DNA of 64,000 bases from Komagataeibacter nataicola (GTDB taxonomy: Bacteria; Pseudomonadota; Alphaproteobacteria; Acetobacterales; Acetobacteraceae), in assembly GCF_003207795.1 (NCBI RefSeq), contig NZ_NIRT01000003.1:123458-187457 (forward strand). The letters are read 5' to 3'. The notes beneath the pieces are model-generated. The model was not told the origin of the DNA, did no database searches, and saw only the letters and a list, made by a program, of their open reading frames with translations. Positions 19,023-28,375 of the stretch are shown here, in pieces. How positions within the stretch are numbered: position 1 is the stretch's first letter; the number at the start of each line of letters is the position of its first letter. Position numbers and translations under genes: made by a program.

Positions 19023-20224
19023 GCCACGGTCTCCGCATTGGTGGCCGCGAGGTGGGCCTGCACGCGCGCAGCCGCCCGGTCCAGCATGGACAGGGCCTCG
19101 GCGCAGTCGGCCTCGGTCACGGTCAGGGGGGGGAGCAGGCGCAGCACGTTGTCGCCCGCCGTCACGCACAGCATGCCCTCGCCAGTCGCCGCGTTCTGCA
19201 CCAGCGCCACGTCGGGTTTGCATTTCAGGCCGATGAGCAGCCCGAGGCCGCGATGGGCGGTGAAAACGTCCGGGTGGGTGGCGATCAGCCGGTCGAAGCC
19301 CGCGTCAAGCTGTGCCGCGCGGGCCTGCACGCCTTCAAGGAAGCCGGGGGCGAGGATGATGTCGAGCACAGCATTGGCGGCGGCGCAGGCCAGCGGGCTG
19401 CCGCCAAAGGTGGTGCCGTGGCTGCCCGGGGTCATGTGCTTTGCGATGGTCTCTGTGGTCAGCACCGCCCCCATGGGGAAGCCGCCCGCAATGCCCTTGG
19501 CGGTGGACAGGATGTCAGGCGTGATGTCCGACCATTCATAGGCGAACAGGCGGCCGGTGCGGCCCATGCCGCACTGCACCTCGTCCACGCCCAGGAACAG
19601 GCCGTATTCATCGCACGCCGCGCGCAGTTCGCGCATGAAGCGCGGGTCGGCGACATGGATGCCGCTTTCGCCCTGCACCGGCTCGATCATGATGCCTGCC
19701 GTCTCGGCGCCAATGGCGTCGCGCACGGCGTTCATGTTGTTGAGCGGCACATGGTCGAAGCCTTCCACCCGCGGGCCGAAGCCATCAAGGTATTTGGCGT
19801 TGCCGGTAGCCGACAGGGTTGCCAGCGTGCGCCCGTGAAAGGCGCCGTGAAAGCAGATGATGCGCGTGCGCTCGGGATGGCCGGACTTGGCCTGCGCGCG
19901 GCGGATCATCTTGATCATGCCTTCATTGGCTTCCGCACCCGAATTGCAGAAGAAGGCGCTGTCGGCAAAGCTGTTGGCGACCAGCCGCTCGGCCAGCTGC
20001 TCGGCCTGCGGCACGCGATACAGGTTGGAGACATGCATGACGCGCTGCGCCTGCTGCGCGATGGCCTGCACCAGATGCGGGTTGTTGTGCCCGACCGAGG
20101 AGGTGGCGATGCCGGAGCCGAAATCGAGGAATCGTCGCCCGTCCACCGTGTACAGCCAGGCGCCTTCGCCACGCTCGAAAGCGAGGTCGGCGCGATTGTA
20201 ATTCGGCATCAGGGCGGAAATCAT
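19019..20224 (-). CDS. argD: Acetylornithine transaminase
   Basis: 401 residues. This PLP class III aminotransferase has GAEANEGMIKMIRRA, GVDEVQCGMGRTGRLFA and the Schiff-base Lys in LSTAKGIAGGFPMG. It interconverts N-acetylglutamate semialdehyde and N-acetylornithine, and may also serve in lysine synthesis as a succinyl-DAP aminotransferase. The start is at 20224 (MISALMPNYNRADLAFERG). It is first in an argD-argF-ORF-hslO unit, with a structured leader upstream. Confidence 0.96.
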   Translation of the reverse strand: MISALMPNYNRADLAFERGEGAWLYTVDGRRFLDFGSGIATSSVGHNNPHLVQAIAQQAQRVMHVSNLYRVPQAEQLAERLVANSFADSAFFCNSGAEANEGMIKMIRRAQAKSGHPERTRIICFHGAFHGRTLATLSATGNAKYLDGFGPRVEGFDHVPLNNMNAVRDAIGAETAGIMIEPVQGESGIHVADPRFMRELRAACDEYGLFLGVDEVQCGMGRTGRLFAYEWSDITPDILSTAKGIAGGFPMGAVLTTETIAKHMTPGSHGTTFGGSPLACAAANAVLDIILAPGFLEGVQARAAQLDAGFDRLIATHPDVFTAHRGLGLLIGLKCKPDVALVQNAATGEGMLCVTAGDNVLRLLPPLTVTEADCAEALSMLDRAAARVQAHLAATNAETVA

Positions 20225-20495
20225 GGAAATGGCCTTGCGATTTCGGTTCAAAGAAAAAAGAATGATGGTCCAGAAACGAAAATAACCCACCGCTCGGGGT
20301 GGGCATCCTTTCCTTCCTGCTTTTTCCGGCTCTCATGCGGGCCTTCGCCCACCGTGTCCGGGGCCGGAAAAGCGTAAGAATATGGCGCGCCGGGCCGAAA
20401 TGCAACCTTCAGCGCCATTTCCACCCCGCGTTCTGGCCATGCCTGCCATACTGCCATAGGCGCGCGCGGGCTGATTGTGGCACACTGCGCGCATC
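20225..20495 (-). promoter_or_regulatory. argD leader / divergent recX promoter region
   Basis: A 271-base gap between divergent argD and recX. On the argD strand a six-base stem CCCACC/GGTGGG (plus-strand positions 20286-20303) is followed by TTATTTTCG, a weak terminator-like tail about 60 bases before the ATG. Short open frames across it contain runs of Phe codons (encoding SFFF). Attenuation is possible but unproven. No other feature is seen here. Confidence 0.35.
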
Positions 20496-21137
20496 ATGGT
20501 GGCCCGTCCTTCCCGTTCCGCATCCCGCCCGCTGCCGCCCGCGCCCGATGGTGCGGCCCTGCGCGCGGTCGCACTGGCCTATCTGGCCCGCTTCTCGGCC
20601 ACGCGGGCGGGGGTGACGCGGGTGCTGGCCCGCCATGTCGACCGCTGGGCGCGCCGCGCGGTTGATGGCGGCATGGATGCGGAGGAAGCTGCGCGCAGCG
20701 TGCAGCCCGCCCGCGCGCTGATCGAACGCATCGTGGCCGATATGGAAGGGCTGGGCGCGGTGGATGACGCCCGCTTTTCCGAATTCCGCGCGCGCTCGCT
20801 GGCACGCGCCGGGCGTTCGCGCCGCATGGTTGCCGCCCATCTGAGCGCGCGCGGCGTGGATGAGGCGACGGTGGGCGTTGCGGTGGAGGAAGCGCTGGGC
20901 GCGCGCGATGGCGAGGGGCGCGAGACCGAGCTGGCCGCAGCCCTCGTCTTCATCCGCAAGCGCCGGGCGGGGCCTTTCCTGCGGGCCGATGCCGATGAGG
21001 CGGAGGCCGCCCTGCGCCACCGCCGCGCGATGGATGCCATGGCGCGCGCGGGCTTTGCGCGCGATACGGCGCGCACGGCGCTGGACATGGACCGTGACGA
21101 GGCGGAGGACAGGATCATGCGTATGAGGATGGCATGA
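20496..21137 (+). CDS. recX: RecX-family regulatory protein
   Basis: 213 residues from ATG 20496. Three-helix repeats typical of RecX are visible: ALAYLARFSATRAGVTRVLARHV, DDARFSEFRARSLARAGRSR and FIRKRRAGPF. RecX modulates RecA filament assembly. recA is not in this window, so the gene is detached from its regulator target. It overlaps the following CHAP lipoprotein gene by ATGA. It is shorter than many RecX proteins and diverged, so the assignment is good but not perfect. Confidence 0.8.
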   Translation: MVARPSRSASRPLPPAPDGAALRAVALAYLARFSATRAGVTRVLARHVDRWARRAVDGGMDAEEAARSVQPARALIERIVADMEGLGAVDDARFSEFRARSLARAGRSRRMVAAHLSARGVDEATVGVAVEEALGARDGEGRETELAAALVFIRKRRAGPFLRADADEAEAALRHRRAMDAMARAGFARDTARTALDMDRDEAEDRIMRMRMA

Positions 21138-21595
21138 AGCGCGTGCTGGCGCGGAGTGCGGCGGGGCTTGCGCTCGTGTCGCTTGCGGCCTGTGCCGGGG
21201 GCAGCGGGCAGGGCTGGCATGGAGCGGTGCAGTGCGCGCCCTATGCGCGGCAGGTTACGCATGTGCAGTTGCGCGGCGATGCGGCCTCATGGTGGGGGCA
21301 GGCGCAGGGGCATTACCCCCGCACGCACGTGCCCCGCGCGGGTGCGGTGCTGGTGTTCAGGTCGACGGGCCGCCTGCCGGACGGGCATGTCTCGGTCGTG
21401 CGGCAGGTGCGCGGCCCGCGTGAGGTGCTGGTGGACCAGGCCAACTGGGTGCCAGGAAGGGTGGGCCACGGCGAGCCGGTGGTCGATGTATCGGGGCGCA
21501 ATGACTGGTCGCAGGTCAAGGTCTGGTGGTCCCCCATTCACGGCATGGGCAAAACCGTCTATCCTGCCTACGGGTTCATCCTGCCACGGGGCTGA
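21134..21595 (+). CDS. CHAP-domain lipoprotein (putative peptidoglycan amidase/peptidase)
   Basis: 153 residues. A lipobox is present (LVSLAAC, Cys 20). The remainder resembles a minimal CHAP domain: catalytic Cys in AVQCAPYARQV, then GAVLVF and the catalytic His in DGHVSVVRQV, followed by VDQANW. CHAP enzymes cleave peptidoglycan stems or crossbridges. With a lipid anchor it would act on the periplasmic face of a membrane. The start overlaps the recX stop by ATGA. Activity is inferred from motifs only. Confidence 0.8.
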   Translation: MKRVLARSAAGLALVSLAACAGGSGQGWHGAVQCAPYARQVTHVQLRGDAASWWGQAQGHYPRTHVPRAGAVLVFRSTGRLPDGHVSVVRQVRGPREVLVDQANWVPGRVGHGEPVVDVSGRNDWSQVKVWWSPIHGMGKTVYPAYGFILPRG

Positions 21596-21724
21596 GTGGC
21601 GTGCGGCAGGGGTGCTTGCATATCGTGCGTTCTCCCCTCACATAGGCGGGGAGGGCAGGCCGCTTCCATACGGGAGGGCGGCCAACACGGCATTTTGCGT
21701 CATGGACGCGGATCGAGGGATGCG

Positions 21725-21970
21725 ATGGGTAGCTTGAGCTGGGGACATTGGCTGATCGTACTGGCAGTCGTGCTGGTACTGTTTGGCGGCGGCGGCAAGA
21801 TCAGTTCGCTCATGGGTGACATGGCGCGCGGAATCAAGTCGTTCAAGAAGAACATGGCCGATGACGAGCCGCACGAGCCCGTCGCCTCCGGTCACATTCA
21901 GGGTCCGGGCAAGGAAAAGGACGCAACCTTCACCGAAGCGCCGCAGCCTTCCACCAATAACGTGAAATGA
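21725..21970 (+). CDS. tatA: Sec-independent translocase subunit TatA
   Basis: 81 residues. One N-terminal membrane helix ([20 protein letters not shown]), the FGGGK hinge, an amphipathic helix ([18 protein letters not shown]) and an acidic, polar tail are all standard for TatA/E. It forms the pore-like oligomer of the twin-arginine exporter. tatB and tatC are not adjacent. Start is ATG 21725; upstream residues in the same frame are not credible. Confidence 0.93.
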   Translation: MGSLSWGHWLIVLAVVLVLFGGGGKISSLMGDMARGIKSFKKNMADDEPHEPVASGHIQGPGKEKDATFTEAPQPSTNNVK

Positions 21971-22008
21971 CACGACTTTCCGATCGCGCGGGCGGGCCGC
22001 GTTAAATC

Positions 22009-22632
22009 ATGGCGCAGGCAGTTTTTCCCGCAGGGGCCTATTGCCGCGCGGTGGAGCGCATCATCGCCGCGGGCCAGCGCATGGACCGCTTCGGCTGGGT
22101 GCCCGCCACGGCGGGCAACATCAGCATCCGCCTGCCTGATGGCAACCTCGCCATCACGCGCTCGGGCGGGCACAAGGGGCAGCTCGGGCCAGACGGGGTG
22201 ATCTGCGTCGATCCGCAGGGCCGCCCGCTGGCCCCAGGCGACCGGCCCAGCGCCGAGACGCTGCTGCACTGCCAGGTCTATGCCCATGACCCGGCGGCGG
22301 GCGCCGTGCTGCATGGCCATTCCGTCGCATCCACCGTGCTGTCGATGGCAGGCGGCGACGCCCTGGTGCTTGAAGGCTACGAGGTGCAGAAGGTCTTTGC
22401 CGGGCAGGACACGCATGCCGCCCGCGTGCATGTGCCCATATTCGACAATGATCAGGACATCGCCCGCCTCGCGCGCGTGGTGGCCCCGCATCTGGCTGGC
22501 ATGTGCGCGGGCTACATCATTCGCGGCCACGGGGTGTATGTGTGGGGCGCTGACATGGACATGGCCCTTGCGCGGCTGGAGGGACTCGAGTTCCTGCTCG
22601 CCTGCGAACTGGAAAAAAGGAAGCTCCCATGA
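22009..22632 (+). CDS. mtnB: Methylthioribulose-1-phosphate dehydratase
   Basis: 207 residues. Class II aldolase/adducin fold with the zinc ligands in AVLHGHSVAST and the later His in IIRGHGVYVWG. GWVPATAGNISIRL and SGGHKGQL are characteristic of MtnB. It dehydrates 5-methylthioribulose 1-phosphate in methionine salvage. It overlaps mtnD by ATGA. Together with mtnD and mtnC it supplies three consecutive steps; mtnA and an MTA-cleaving enzyme are not in the window. Confidence 0.93.
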   Translation: MAQAVFPAGAYCRAVERIIAAGQRMDRFGWVPATAGNISIRLPDGNLAITRSGGHKGQLGPDGVICVDPQGRPLAPGDRPSAETLLHCQVYAHDPAAGAVLHGHSVASTVLSMAGGDALVLEGYEVQKVFAGQDTHAARVHVPIFDNDQDIARLARVVAPHLAGMCAGYIIRGHGVYVWGADMDMALARLEGLEFLLACELEKRKLP

Positions 22633-23171
22633 GCTGCCTGAATGTTTATGCCGACAACAATCCCGGTACGCCCATCATCCACCTGACCGACCCCGCCCGC
22701 ATCGCGTCCGAACTCGCGCCCATCGGCGTACGCTTCGAGCGGTGGGACAGCCCGGTCACCCCCGACCGCGCCGCCCCCGAAGCCGAGGTGCTGGCCGCCT
22801 ACCGCCCCTATCTTGACCAGTTGATGGGCGAGACGGGAGCCGGTTCGGCCGATGTGCTGCGTGTTGGCCCCGACACGCAGGGCTGGGCGGAGGCGCGGCG
22901 CAAATACCTGTCCGAGCACACGCATGGCGAGGACGAGGTGCGTTTTTTCGTGCACGGGCAGGGTGATTTCATCCTGCATGTGAATGGCCGCGTATATGAC
23001 GTGCGCTGCACGGCGGGCGACCTGATTTCGGTGCCCGCAGGCACGCCGCACTGGTTTGACGGCGGCGAGACGCCCGATTTCGTGACGCTGCGCATCTTCA
23101 CCAACCCCGATGGCTGGATCGCGCGCTATACCGGCAGTGACATCGCAGCCAGCTTCCCCGCCGAAGCCTGA
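22629..23171 (+). CDS. mtnD: Acireductone dioxygenase
   Basis: 180 residues, cupin fold. Metal ligands are visible as His-x-His and Glu in SEHTHGEDEVRFFVHGQG and the last His in AGTPHWFDGG. With Fe2+ it yields the 2-oxo acid precursor of methionine; with Ni2+ an off-pathway reaction releases CO. Start ATG 22629 overlaps the mtnB stop by four bases. mtnC follows after 24 bases. Confidence 0.95.
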   Translation: MSCLNVYADNNPGTPIIHLTDPARIASELAPIGVRFERWDSPVTPDRAAPEAEVLAAYRPYLDQLMGETGAGSADVLRVGPDTQGWAEARRKYLSEHTHGEDEVRFFVHGQGDFILHVNGRVYDVRCTAGDLISVPAGTPHWFDGGETPDFVTLRIFTNPDGWIARYTGSDIAASFPAEA

Positions 23172-23195
23172 GCCGCCCCGAAGGAGAACAAGACC

Positions 23196-23912
23196 GTGAC
23201 CCAGGCCACGCGGCCGCCAGTACGTGCGGTGCTGCTGGATATCGAGGGGACGACCATACCGGTTTCCTTCGTCCATGCGACCCTGTTCCCCTATGCCCGC
23301 AAGGCGCTGCCCGCCCTGCTGCGCACTCATGCGGATGACCCCGCGGTAAAGGCCCAGATCGCGGAAATCGCGCATCTTGCCCCCGGTGTGCCCCCCCTGC
23401 GCCAGCTTGAGGCGTGGATGGACGCGGATGCCAAGGTCGCCCCGCTCAAGGCCCTGCAGGGCATGGTCTGGGCGCAGGGTTATGCCGAGGGCGTGCTCAA
23501 GGCCGCACTCTACCCTGATGTGGTGCCCGCCCTGCGCTGCTGGGCGGCGGCGGGGCTTTCGCTTGCGGTCTATTCCTCCGGCTCGGTGGCGGCGCAGAAG
23601 CTGATCTATGGCCATACGACCGAAGGCGACCTGAGCAGCGTGTTCGTGGGGTTTTACGATCTGGAGATGGGCGGCAAGCGCGATGCCGAAAGCTATCGCC
23701 GCATCCTTGACGCCGCGCGCTGGCAGGCGGGCGATGTGCTGTTCCTGTCCGATGTGGTGGCCGAGCTTGATGCGGCGGCGGCGGCAGGCCTGCGCACCTG
23801 CCAGATCGTGCACCCCGAGGATGGCACGCAGCCCGGCACCACGCACCCGGTTGCAGGCTCGCTGGCCGAAGTGGCAATGCGTTTCGGCCTGCCCCACCCG
23901 GAGGTGGCATGA
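23196..23912 (+). CDS. mtnC: Enolase-phosphatase E1
   Basis: 238 residues from a GTG start with a strong AAGGAG upstream. HAD phosphatase motifs: DIEGTTIPVSFV (motif I), VYSSGSVAAQKL (II), GGKRDAESYRRIL (III) and FLSDVVAELDAA (IV). It enolises and dephosphorylates 2,3-diketo-5-methylthiopentyl-1-phosphate in methionine salvage, making the acireductone used by MtnD. The stop overlaps ribF by ATGA. Confidence 0.95.
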   Translation: MTQATRPPVRAVLLDIEGTTIPVSFVHATLFPYARKALPALLRTHADDPAVKAQIAEIAHLAPGVPPLRQLEAWMDADAKVAPLKALQGMVWAQGYAEGVLKAALYPDVVPALRCWAAAGLSLAVYSSGSVAAQKLIYGHTTEGDLSSVFVGFYDLEMGGKRDAESYRRILDAARWQAGDVLFLSDVVAELDAAAAAGLRTCQIVHPEDGTQPGTTHPVAGSLAEVAMRFGLPHPEVA

Positions 23913-24868
23913 AGGCGCGGCTGCATACCGACTGGCGCCACATCCCCGATAGCGCGCGCGGGTGCGTGGCCGCCCTGGGCAATTTTGATGGCGTGCATCT
24001 GGGCCATGCCCATCTGGTCCATGCCCTGCATGCCGCCCGCCCCGAGCGTGAACTGGCGGTGGTGACGTTCGAGCCGCATCCGCGTGAACTCTTCCGCCCG
24101 CAGGACCCGCCCTTTCGCCTGACCCTGCCCGAGGAGCGTTTTGCAGCCCTGGCCGCCCTTGGGGTGAGGCATGTGTTCCAGATCGGGTTTGACCCCGAAT
24201 TCAGCGCCATGGGTGCGGAACACTTCGTGACCCGCGTGCTGCATGAAGGGCTTGGCCTGCGCCATGTCGCCTGTGGCATGGACTTCGCCTTCGGTCACCG
24301 CAGGCAGGGTAATGTCGATTTCCTGGCCGAGCAGACCGAGGCGCTGGGCATCGGGCTGACGGTGGTGCCGCCGCTATCCGATTCGCTGGGGCCGTATTCC
24401 TCAAGCCGCATCCGCCGGCTGCTGCAGGATGGCTACCCCGAGCGCGCGGCGGAAGAACTTGGTCGCCCATGGTCGATTCGTGGCGTGGTGCAGCATGGCG
24501 ACAAGCGTGGCCGCCTGCTCGGCTTCCCCACCGCCAACATCGCCCTTGGCCGCCACCTCGAGCCCGCGCGCGGCGTCTATGCCGTGAGCGTGCGCCTGGC
24601 CGATGGCCGGGTCTGCCCCGGCGTTGCCAATATCGGCCGCAGGCCCACCATCAATGACGGGCAGGAAAGCCGGCTTGAAGTGCATCTGCTCGGCTTTGAT
24701 GGCGACCTGTATGGCCAGACCCTGTCGGTGGCGCTGCACACGCTGCTGCGCGCCGAGCGCCGGTTTGACGGGCTTGATGCGCTCAAGGCGCAGATCGCGC
24801 GTGATTCCGCGCAGGCCAGCGCCTGGCTTGCCACGCACCAGACAGGCAGCCCGTCGGCCAAGGCTTGA
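23909..24868 (+). CDS. ribF: Bifunctional riboflavin kinase / FAD synthetase
   Basis: 319 residues. The N-terminal FAD-synthetase nucleotidyltransferase has LGNFDGVHLGHAHLV, VTFEPHPRELF and YSSSRIRRLL. The C-terminal flavokinase has GVVQHGDKRGRLLGFPTANI and PGVANIGRRPTIN. It converts riboflavin to FMN and FAD, essential for the many flavin dehydrogenases of acetic acid bacteria. It overlaps mtnC by ATGA and precedes ileS, a conserved ribF-ileS-lspA order. Confidence 0.96.
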   Translation: MKARLHTDWRHIPDSARGCVAALGNFDGVHLGHAHLVHALHAARPERELAVVTFEPHPRELFRPQDPPFRLTLPEERFAALAALGVRHVFQIGFDPEFSAMGAEHFVTRVLHEGLGLRHVACGMDFAFGHRRQGNVDFLAEQTEALGIGLTVVPPLSDSLGPYSSSRIRRLLQDGYPERAAEELGRPWSIRGVVQHGDKRGRLLGFPTANIALGRHLEPARGVYAVSVRLADGRVCPGVANIGRRPTINDGQESRLEVHLLGFDGDLYGQTLSVALHTLLRAERRFDGLDALKAQIARDSAQASAWLATHQTGSPSAKA

Positions 24869-24964
24869 CCGCGCCGGGCTGCGGCACCCATAACGTTGCG
24901 CCCCCTGATGTTGCATCCCCGGGGGCCAGCTGAACTTTCCCCTGCCAGAAGAACAGAACAGGCC

Positions 24965-27838
24965 ATGTCCGAGTCAAAACCACAGGATCTCTACCGGGAG
25001 ACGGTCTTCCTGCCGACGACCTCCTTCCCCATGCGCGGCAGCCTGCCCCGGCGGGAACCCGAGATTCTGGCGGGGTGGGACAGCGAGAAGCTTGATGCGC
25101 GCCTGTTTGAGCAGGCGAAGGGGCGTGACGTGTTCATGCTCCATGATGGCCCGCCCTACGCCAATGGCCACCTGCATATTGGCCACGCGCTGAACAAGAT
25201 CCTTAAGGACGTGATCAACCGTGCCCACCGCATGGCGGGCTACGGCATCCATTACGTGCCGGGCTGGGACTGCCACGGCCTGCCGATCGAATGGAAGATC
25301 GAGGAGGAATACCGCAAGCGCGGGCAGGATAAGGACAGCGTGCCCGTGCTGCAGTTCCGCGCCGAGTGCCGCGCCTATGCCCAGAAATGGCTCGACACGC
25401 AGGCCAGCGAGTTCCGCAGGCTGGGCGTGCAGGCGGAGTGGGCGAACCGCTACGCCACCATGGATTTCTCCTCGGAAGCGGCCATCGCGGGCGAGATCGG
25501 CAAGTTCCTGCTCAACGGCCTGCTGTACCGTGGCCTGCGCCCGGTCATGTGGAGCCCGGTGGAAAAGACCGCGCTGGCCGAGGCCGAGATCGAATACCGT
25601 GATCATGAATCCACCGCCATCCACGTCGCCTTCCCCTTCGTGACCGACCCCACGCCCGCAAAGGCGCTCGATGACGTGGCCGCCGTGATCTGGACCACCA
25701 CGCCGTGGACCATCCCCGCCAACCGCGCCATCGCTTATGGCCCGGACATCACCTACGCCGTGGTGCGGGTTGATGGCGTGAGCGAGAACGCAACGCTGGA
25801 GCCCGAAGCAAAGGTGCTGGTGGCCGAAGACCTGATTGCGCCGTTCTGCGAGGCCGCGGGGGTTACGGCCCACCATGTGCTCTACACCATGCCCGGCAGC
25901 GCGCTTGAAGGCGCGATCTGTGCCCATCCGCTGCGCGGGCAGGGCTATGATTTCGACGTGCCGCTGCTGCCCGGCGAGCATGTCACCACCGAGGCGGGCA
26001 CCGGGCTGGTCCACACCGCCCCCGCTCATGGCGAGGACGACTTCAACCTCGGCCGCGCCTATGGCCTCGAGATCACCGAACTGGTGATGGATGACGGCCG
26101 TTACGCCGACTATGTGCCCCTTTTTGCCGGTGGCCATGTGTTCAAGGCCGCCGAGCCGGTGTGTCAGGCCCTGCTTGAGGCCATGCAGCGTGCCGTAAGC
26201 GCGGGCGCTGCCCCCTGCGGGCTGGTGGCGCGGACGACGCTTGTGCATTCCTATCCGCATTCCTGGCGCTCGCGCGCACCCATCATCTATCGCGCTACCC
26301 CGCAATGGTTCATCCGCATGGATGGCGAGGGCCACCTGCGTGACCGCGCGCTGGCGGCCCTTGACAAGGTGACCTTCGTGCCCGCGCAGGCACGCAACCG
26401 CCTGACCTCCATGGTCGCGGGCCGTCCCGACTGGTGCATCAGCCGCCAGCGCGCCTGGGGCGTGCCCATTGCCGTATTCGTGGAAAAGCGTACGGGTGAA
26501 GTCCTGCGCGATCGGGAGGTGATGGAGCGCATTGTCTCCGCCTTCCGCGCCGAGGGGGCGGATGCGTGGTACAGCTCGCCTGCCTCGCGTTTCCTGGGTG
26601 AAGGCCGCAACCCTGATGAGTACGAGCAGGTGTTCGATATCGTGGATGTATGGTTCGAGAGTGGCTCGACCCATGCCTTCGTGCTCGGCCACGGCGACAT
26701 GCCTTTCCCCGCCGACCTGTATCTTGAAGGCTCGGACCAGCATCGCGGCTGGTTCCAGTCCTCGCTGCTCGAGAGTGTCGGCACGCGCGGCGTAGCCCCC
26801 TACAAGGCGCTGGTGACCAATGGCTTCGTGCTTGATGAGCAGGGCCGCAAGATGTCGAAGTCGCTGGGCAATGTCATTGCGCCGCAGGATGTCAATGACA
26901 GCCTTGGCGCCGACATCCTGCGCCTGTGGGTCATGAACTCGGACACCAACGAGGACCTGCGCATCGGCAAGGAGATTCTCAAGCAGCAGGGCGAGCTGTA
27001 CCGCCGCCTGCGCAACACGCTGCGCTGGCTGCTCGGCGCGCTTGACGGCTTTACCGAAGCCGAGCGCGTGCCCTACGCCGAGCTGCCCGAGCTTGAGCGC
27101 TGGGTGCTGCACCGCATGACCGAACTCGGCGGCCTCGTGGCCCGCGCGGTGGAAACGCATGAATGGGTGGGTGTCTATCCCGCGCTGCACGGCTTCTGCG
27201 CGGCTGACCTGTCGGCCTTCTATTTTGACGTGCGCAAGGACACCATCTACTGCGATGGCCCCTCGAGCCTGAAACGCCGGGCCGCGCGCACCGTGCTCGA
27301 CCACCTGCACCGCAACCTGTGCGCCTGGCTGGCCCCCGTGCTGGTGTTTACGGCGGAGGAAGCCTGGCTGGCCCGCCCCGGCAATACCGAGAGCGTGCAC
27401 CTGCAGTCATTCGCGGAACTGCCCCCCGAGTGGAACGACCCCGAACTGGGCGAGCGCTGGGCCATGCTGCGCGCCGTGCGCCGCGTCATCACCACCGAGA
27501 TCGAGACCGCGCGGCGTGACGGGCTGGTCAAGTCCTCGCTGCAGGCTGGGCTTGAACTCCCCCTGTCTGAGGCGGAAGCGGCACAATTTGCCGATGTGGA
27601 CTGGGCGGAGCTGAGCATTGTCTCGCAGGCCGATGTGACCGTGGTGGCGGGCAGCGGCTCGATCTATCTGGGCGAGGACGAGGCGCAGCAGGGCACTCCG
27701 CACGGCATTCCCACCATCAGCGTGGCCACGGGCCATAAATGCGCGCGCTGCTGGAAGGTGCTGGATGAAGTGGGGCAGGATGCCCATCACCCCGAACTGT
27801 GCCTGCGCTGTGTCGATGTGGTGCAGGGCAAGGCATAA
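24965..27838 (+). CDS. ileS: Isoleucyl-tRNA synthetase
   Basis: 957 residues from ATG 24965. Class I motifs: HIGH in GHLHIGHALNKIL and KMSKS in GRKMSKSLGN. The CP1 editing domain has WTTTPWTIPANRA. The C-terminal zinc-binding finger is present (CARCWK ... CLRCVDV). It charges tRNA-Ile and edits Val. lspA starts six bases after the stop. No T-box or other leader was seen in the 96-base gap from ribF. Confidence 0.98.
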   Translation: MSESKPQDLYRETVFLPTTSFPMRGSLPRREPEILAGWDSEKLDARLFEQAKGRDVFMLHDGPPYANGHLHIGHALNKILKDVINRAHRMAGYGIHYVPGWDCHGLPIEWKIEEEYRKRGQDKDSVPVLQFRAECRAYAQKWLDTQASEFRRLGVQAEWANRYATMDFSSEAAIAGEIGKFLLNGLLYRGLRPVMWSPVEKTALAEAEIEYRDHESTAIHVAFPFVTDPTPAKALDDVAAVIWTTTPWTIPANRAIAYGPDITYAVVRVDGVSENATLEPEAKVLVAEDLIAPFCEAAGVTAHHVLYTMPGSALEGAICAHPLRGQGYDFDVPLLPGEHVTTEAGTGLVHTAPAHGEDDFNLGRAYGLEITELVMDDGRYADYVPLFAGGHVFKAAEPVCQALLEAMQRAVSAGAAPCGLVARTTLVHSYPHSWRSRAPIIYRATPQWFIRMDGEGHLRDRALAALDKVTFVPAQARNRLTSMVAGRPDWCISRQRAWGVPIAVFVEKRTGEVLRDREVMERIVSAFRAEGADAWYSSPASRFLGEGRNPDEYEQVFDIVDVWFESGSTHAFVLGHGDMPFPADLYLEGSDQHRGWFQSSLLESVGTRGVAPYKALVTNGFVLDEQGRKMSKSLGNVIAPQDVNDSLGADILRLWVMNSDTNEDLRIGKEILKQQGELYRRLRNTLRWLLGALDGFTEAERVPYAELPELERWVLHRMTELGGLVARAVETHEWVGVYPALHGFCAADLSAFYFDVRKDTIYCDGPSSLKRRAARTVLDHLHRNLCAWLAPVLVFTAEEAWLARPGNTESVHLQSFAELPPEWNDPELGERWAMLRAVRRVITTEIETARRDGLVKSSLQAGLELPLSEAEAAQFADVDWAELSIVSQADVTVVAGSGSIYLGEDEAQQGTPHGIPTISVATGHKCARCWKVLDEVGQDAHHPELCLRCVDVVQGKA

Positions 27839-27843
27839 CCGCG

Positions 27844-28317
27844 ATGAACAACCGCGTTCTGGGTGCCGTCTGCCTGCTCGGCGCGCTGGTGGCAGACCAG
27901 GCCAGCAAATACTGGGTTCTGAACATCTATGACCTGCCGGCGCGTGAAAGCGTGCCGGTGCTGCCGGGCCTGAACCTGACCATGGTGTGGAACCATGCCA
28001 TCACCTTCGGCATGCTGGGGGGCGCGGGGGCTGCCGGGCGTATCATCTTCTCGGTGGCTGCGCTGCTGATCGTGGCGGGCCTGGGCGTATGGATGGCGCG
28101 CACCCGGCGGCAATGGGTGGCAGTGGCGCTGGGCATGGTCATGGGCGGCGCGATTGGCAACGTGATCGACCGGCTGCGTTTTGGCGCGGTGGTCGATTTC
28201 ATCCATGCCCATGCCTATGGCTGGTCATGGCCGGTGTTCAACATTGCCGATGCGCTGATAGATTGTGGCGTCGCGATCCTGATTATCGACAACCTGCGTG
28301 ATCGCGATGCAAACTAG
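27844..28317 (+). CDS. lspA: Lipoprotein signal peptidase
   Basis: 157 residues, four membrane helices. The two catalytic aspartates are in GNVIDRLRFGAVVDF and NIADALIDCG. It cleaves prolipoprotein signal peptides in the inner membrane. Several of its likely substrates are in this window (CHAP lipoprotein, DUF3035 lipoprotein, lipoprotein at 35714). It is directly coupled to ileS, as in many proteobacteria. Confidence 0.96.
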   Translation: MNNRVLGAVCLLGALVADQASKYWVLNIYDLPARESVPVLPGLNLTMVWNHAITFGMLGGAGAAGRIIFSVAALLIVAGLGVWMARTRRQWVAVALGMVMGGAIGNVIDRLRFGAVVDFIHAHAYGWSWPVFNIADALIDCGVAILIIDNLRDRDAN

Positions 28318-28375
28318 GGGGGGAGCGGCGTGCAGATGCTTGCCGAACCGTTCCACTAACGGTAATAGGCGAGAT

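Noticed and set aside
18036..19223. Longer argF start at 19223
   Set aside because: The extra 67 residues are argD read in another frame; ATG 19022 overlaps the argD stop as ATGA and begins the normal protein.
24974..27400. 808-codon frame antisense to ileS
   Set aside because: Mirror frame of a complete ileS; no start context and a nonsensical His/Gly-rich product.
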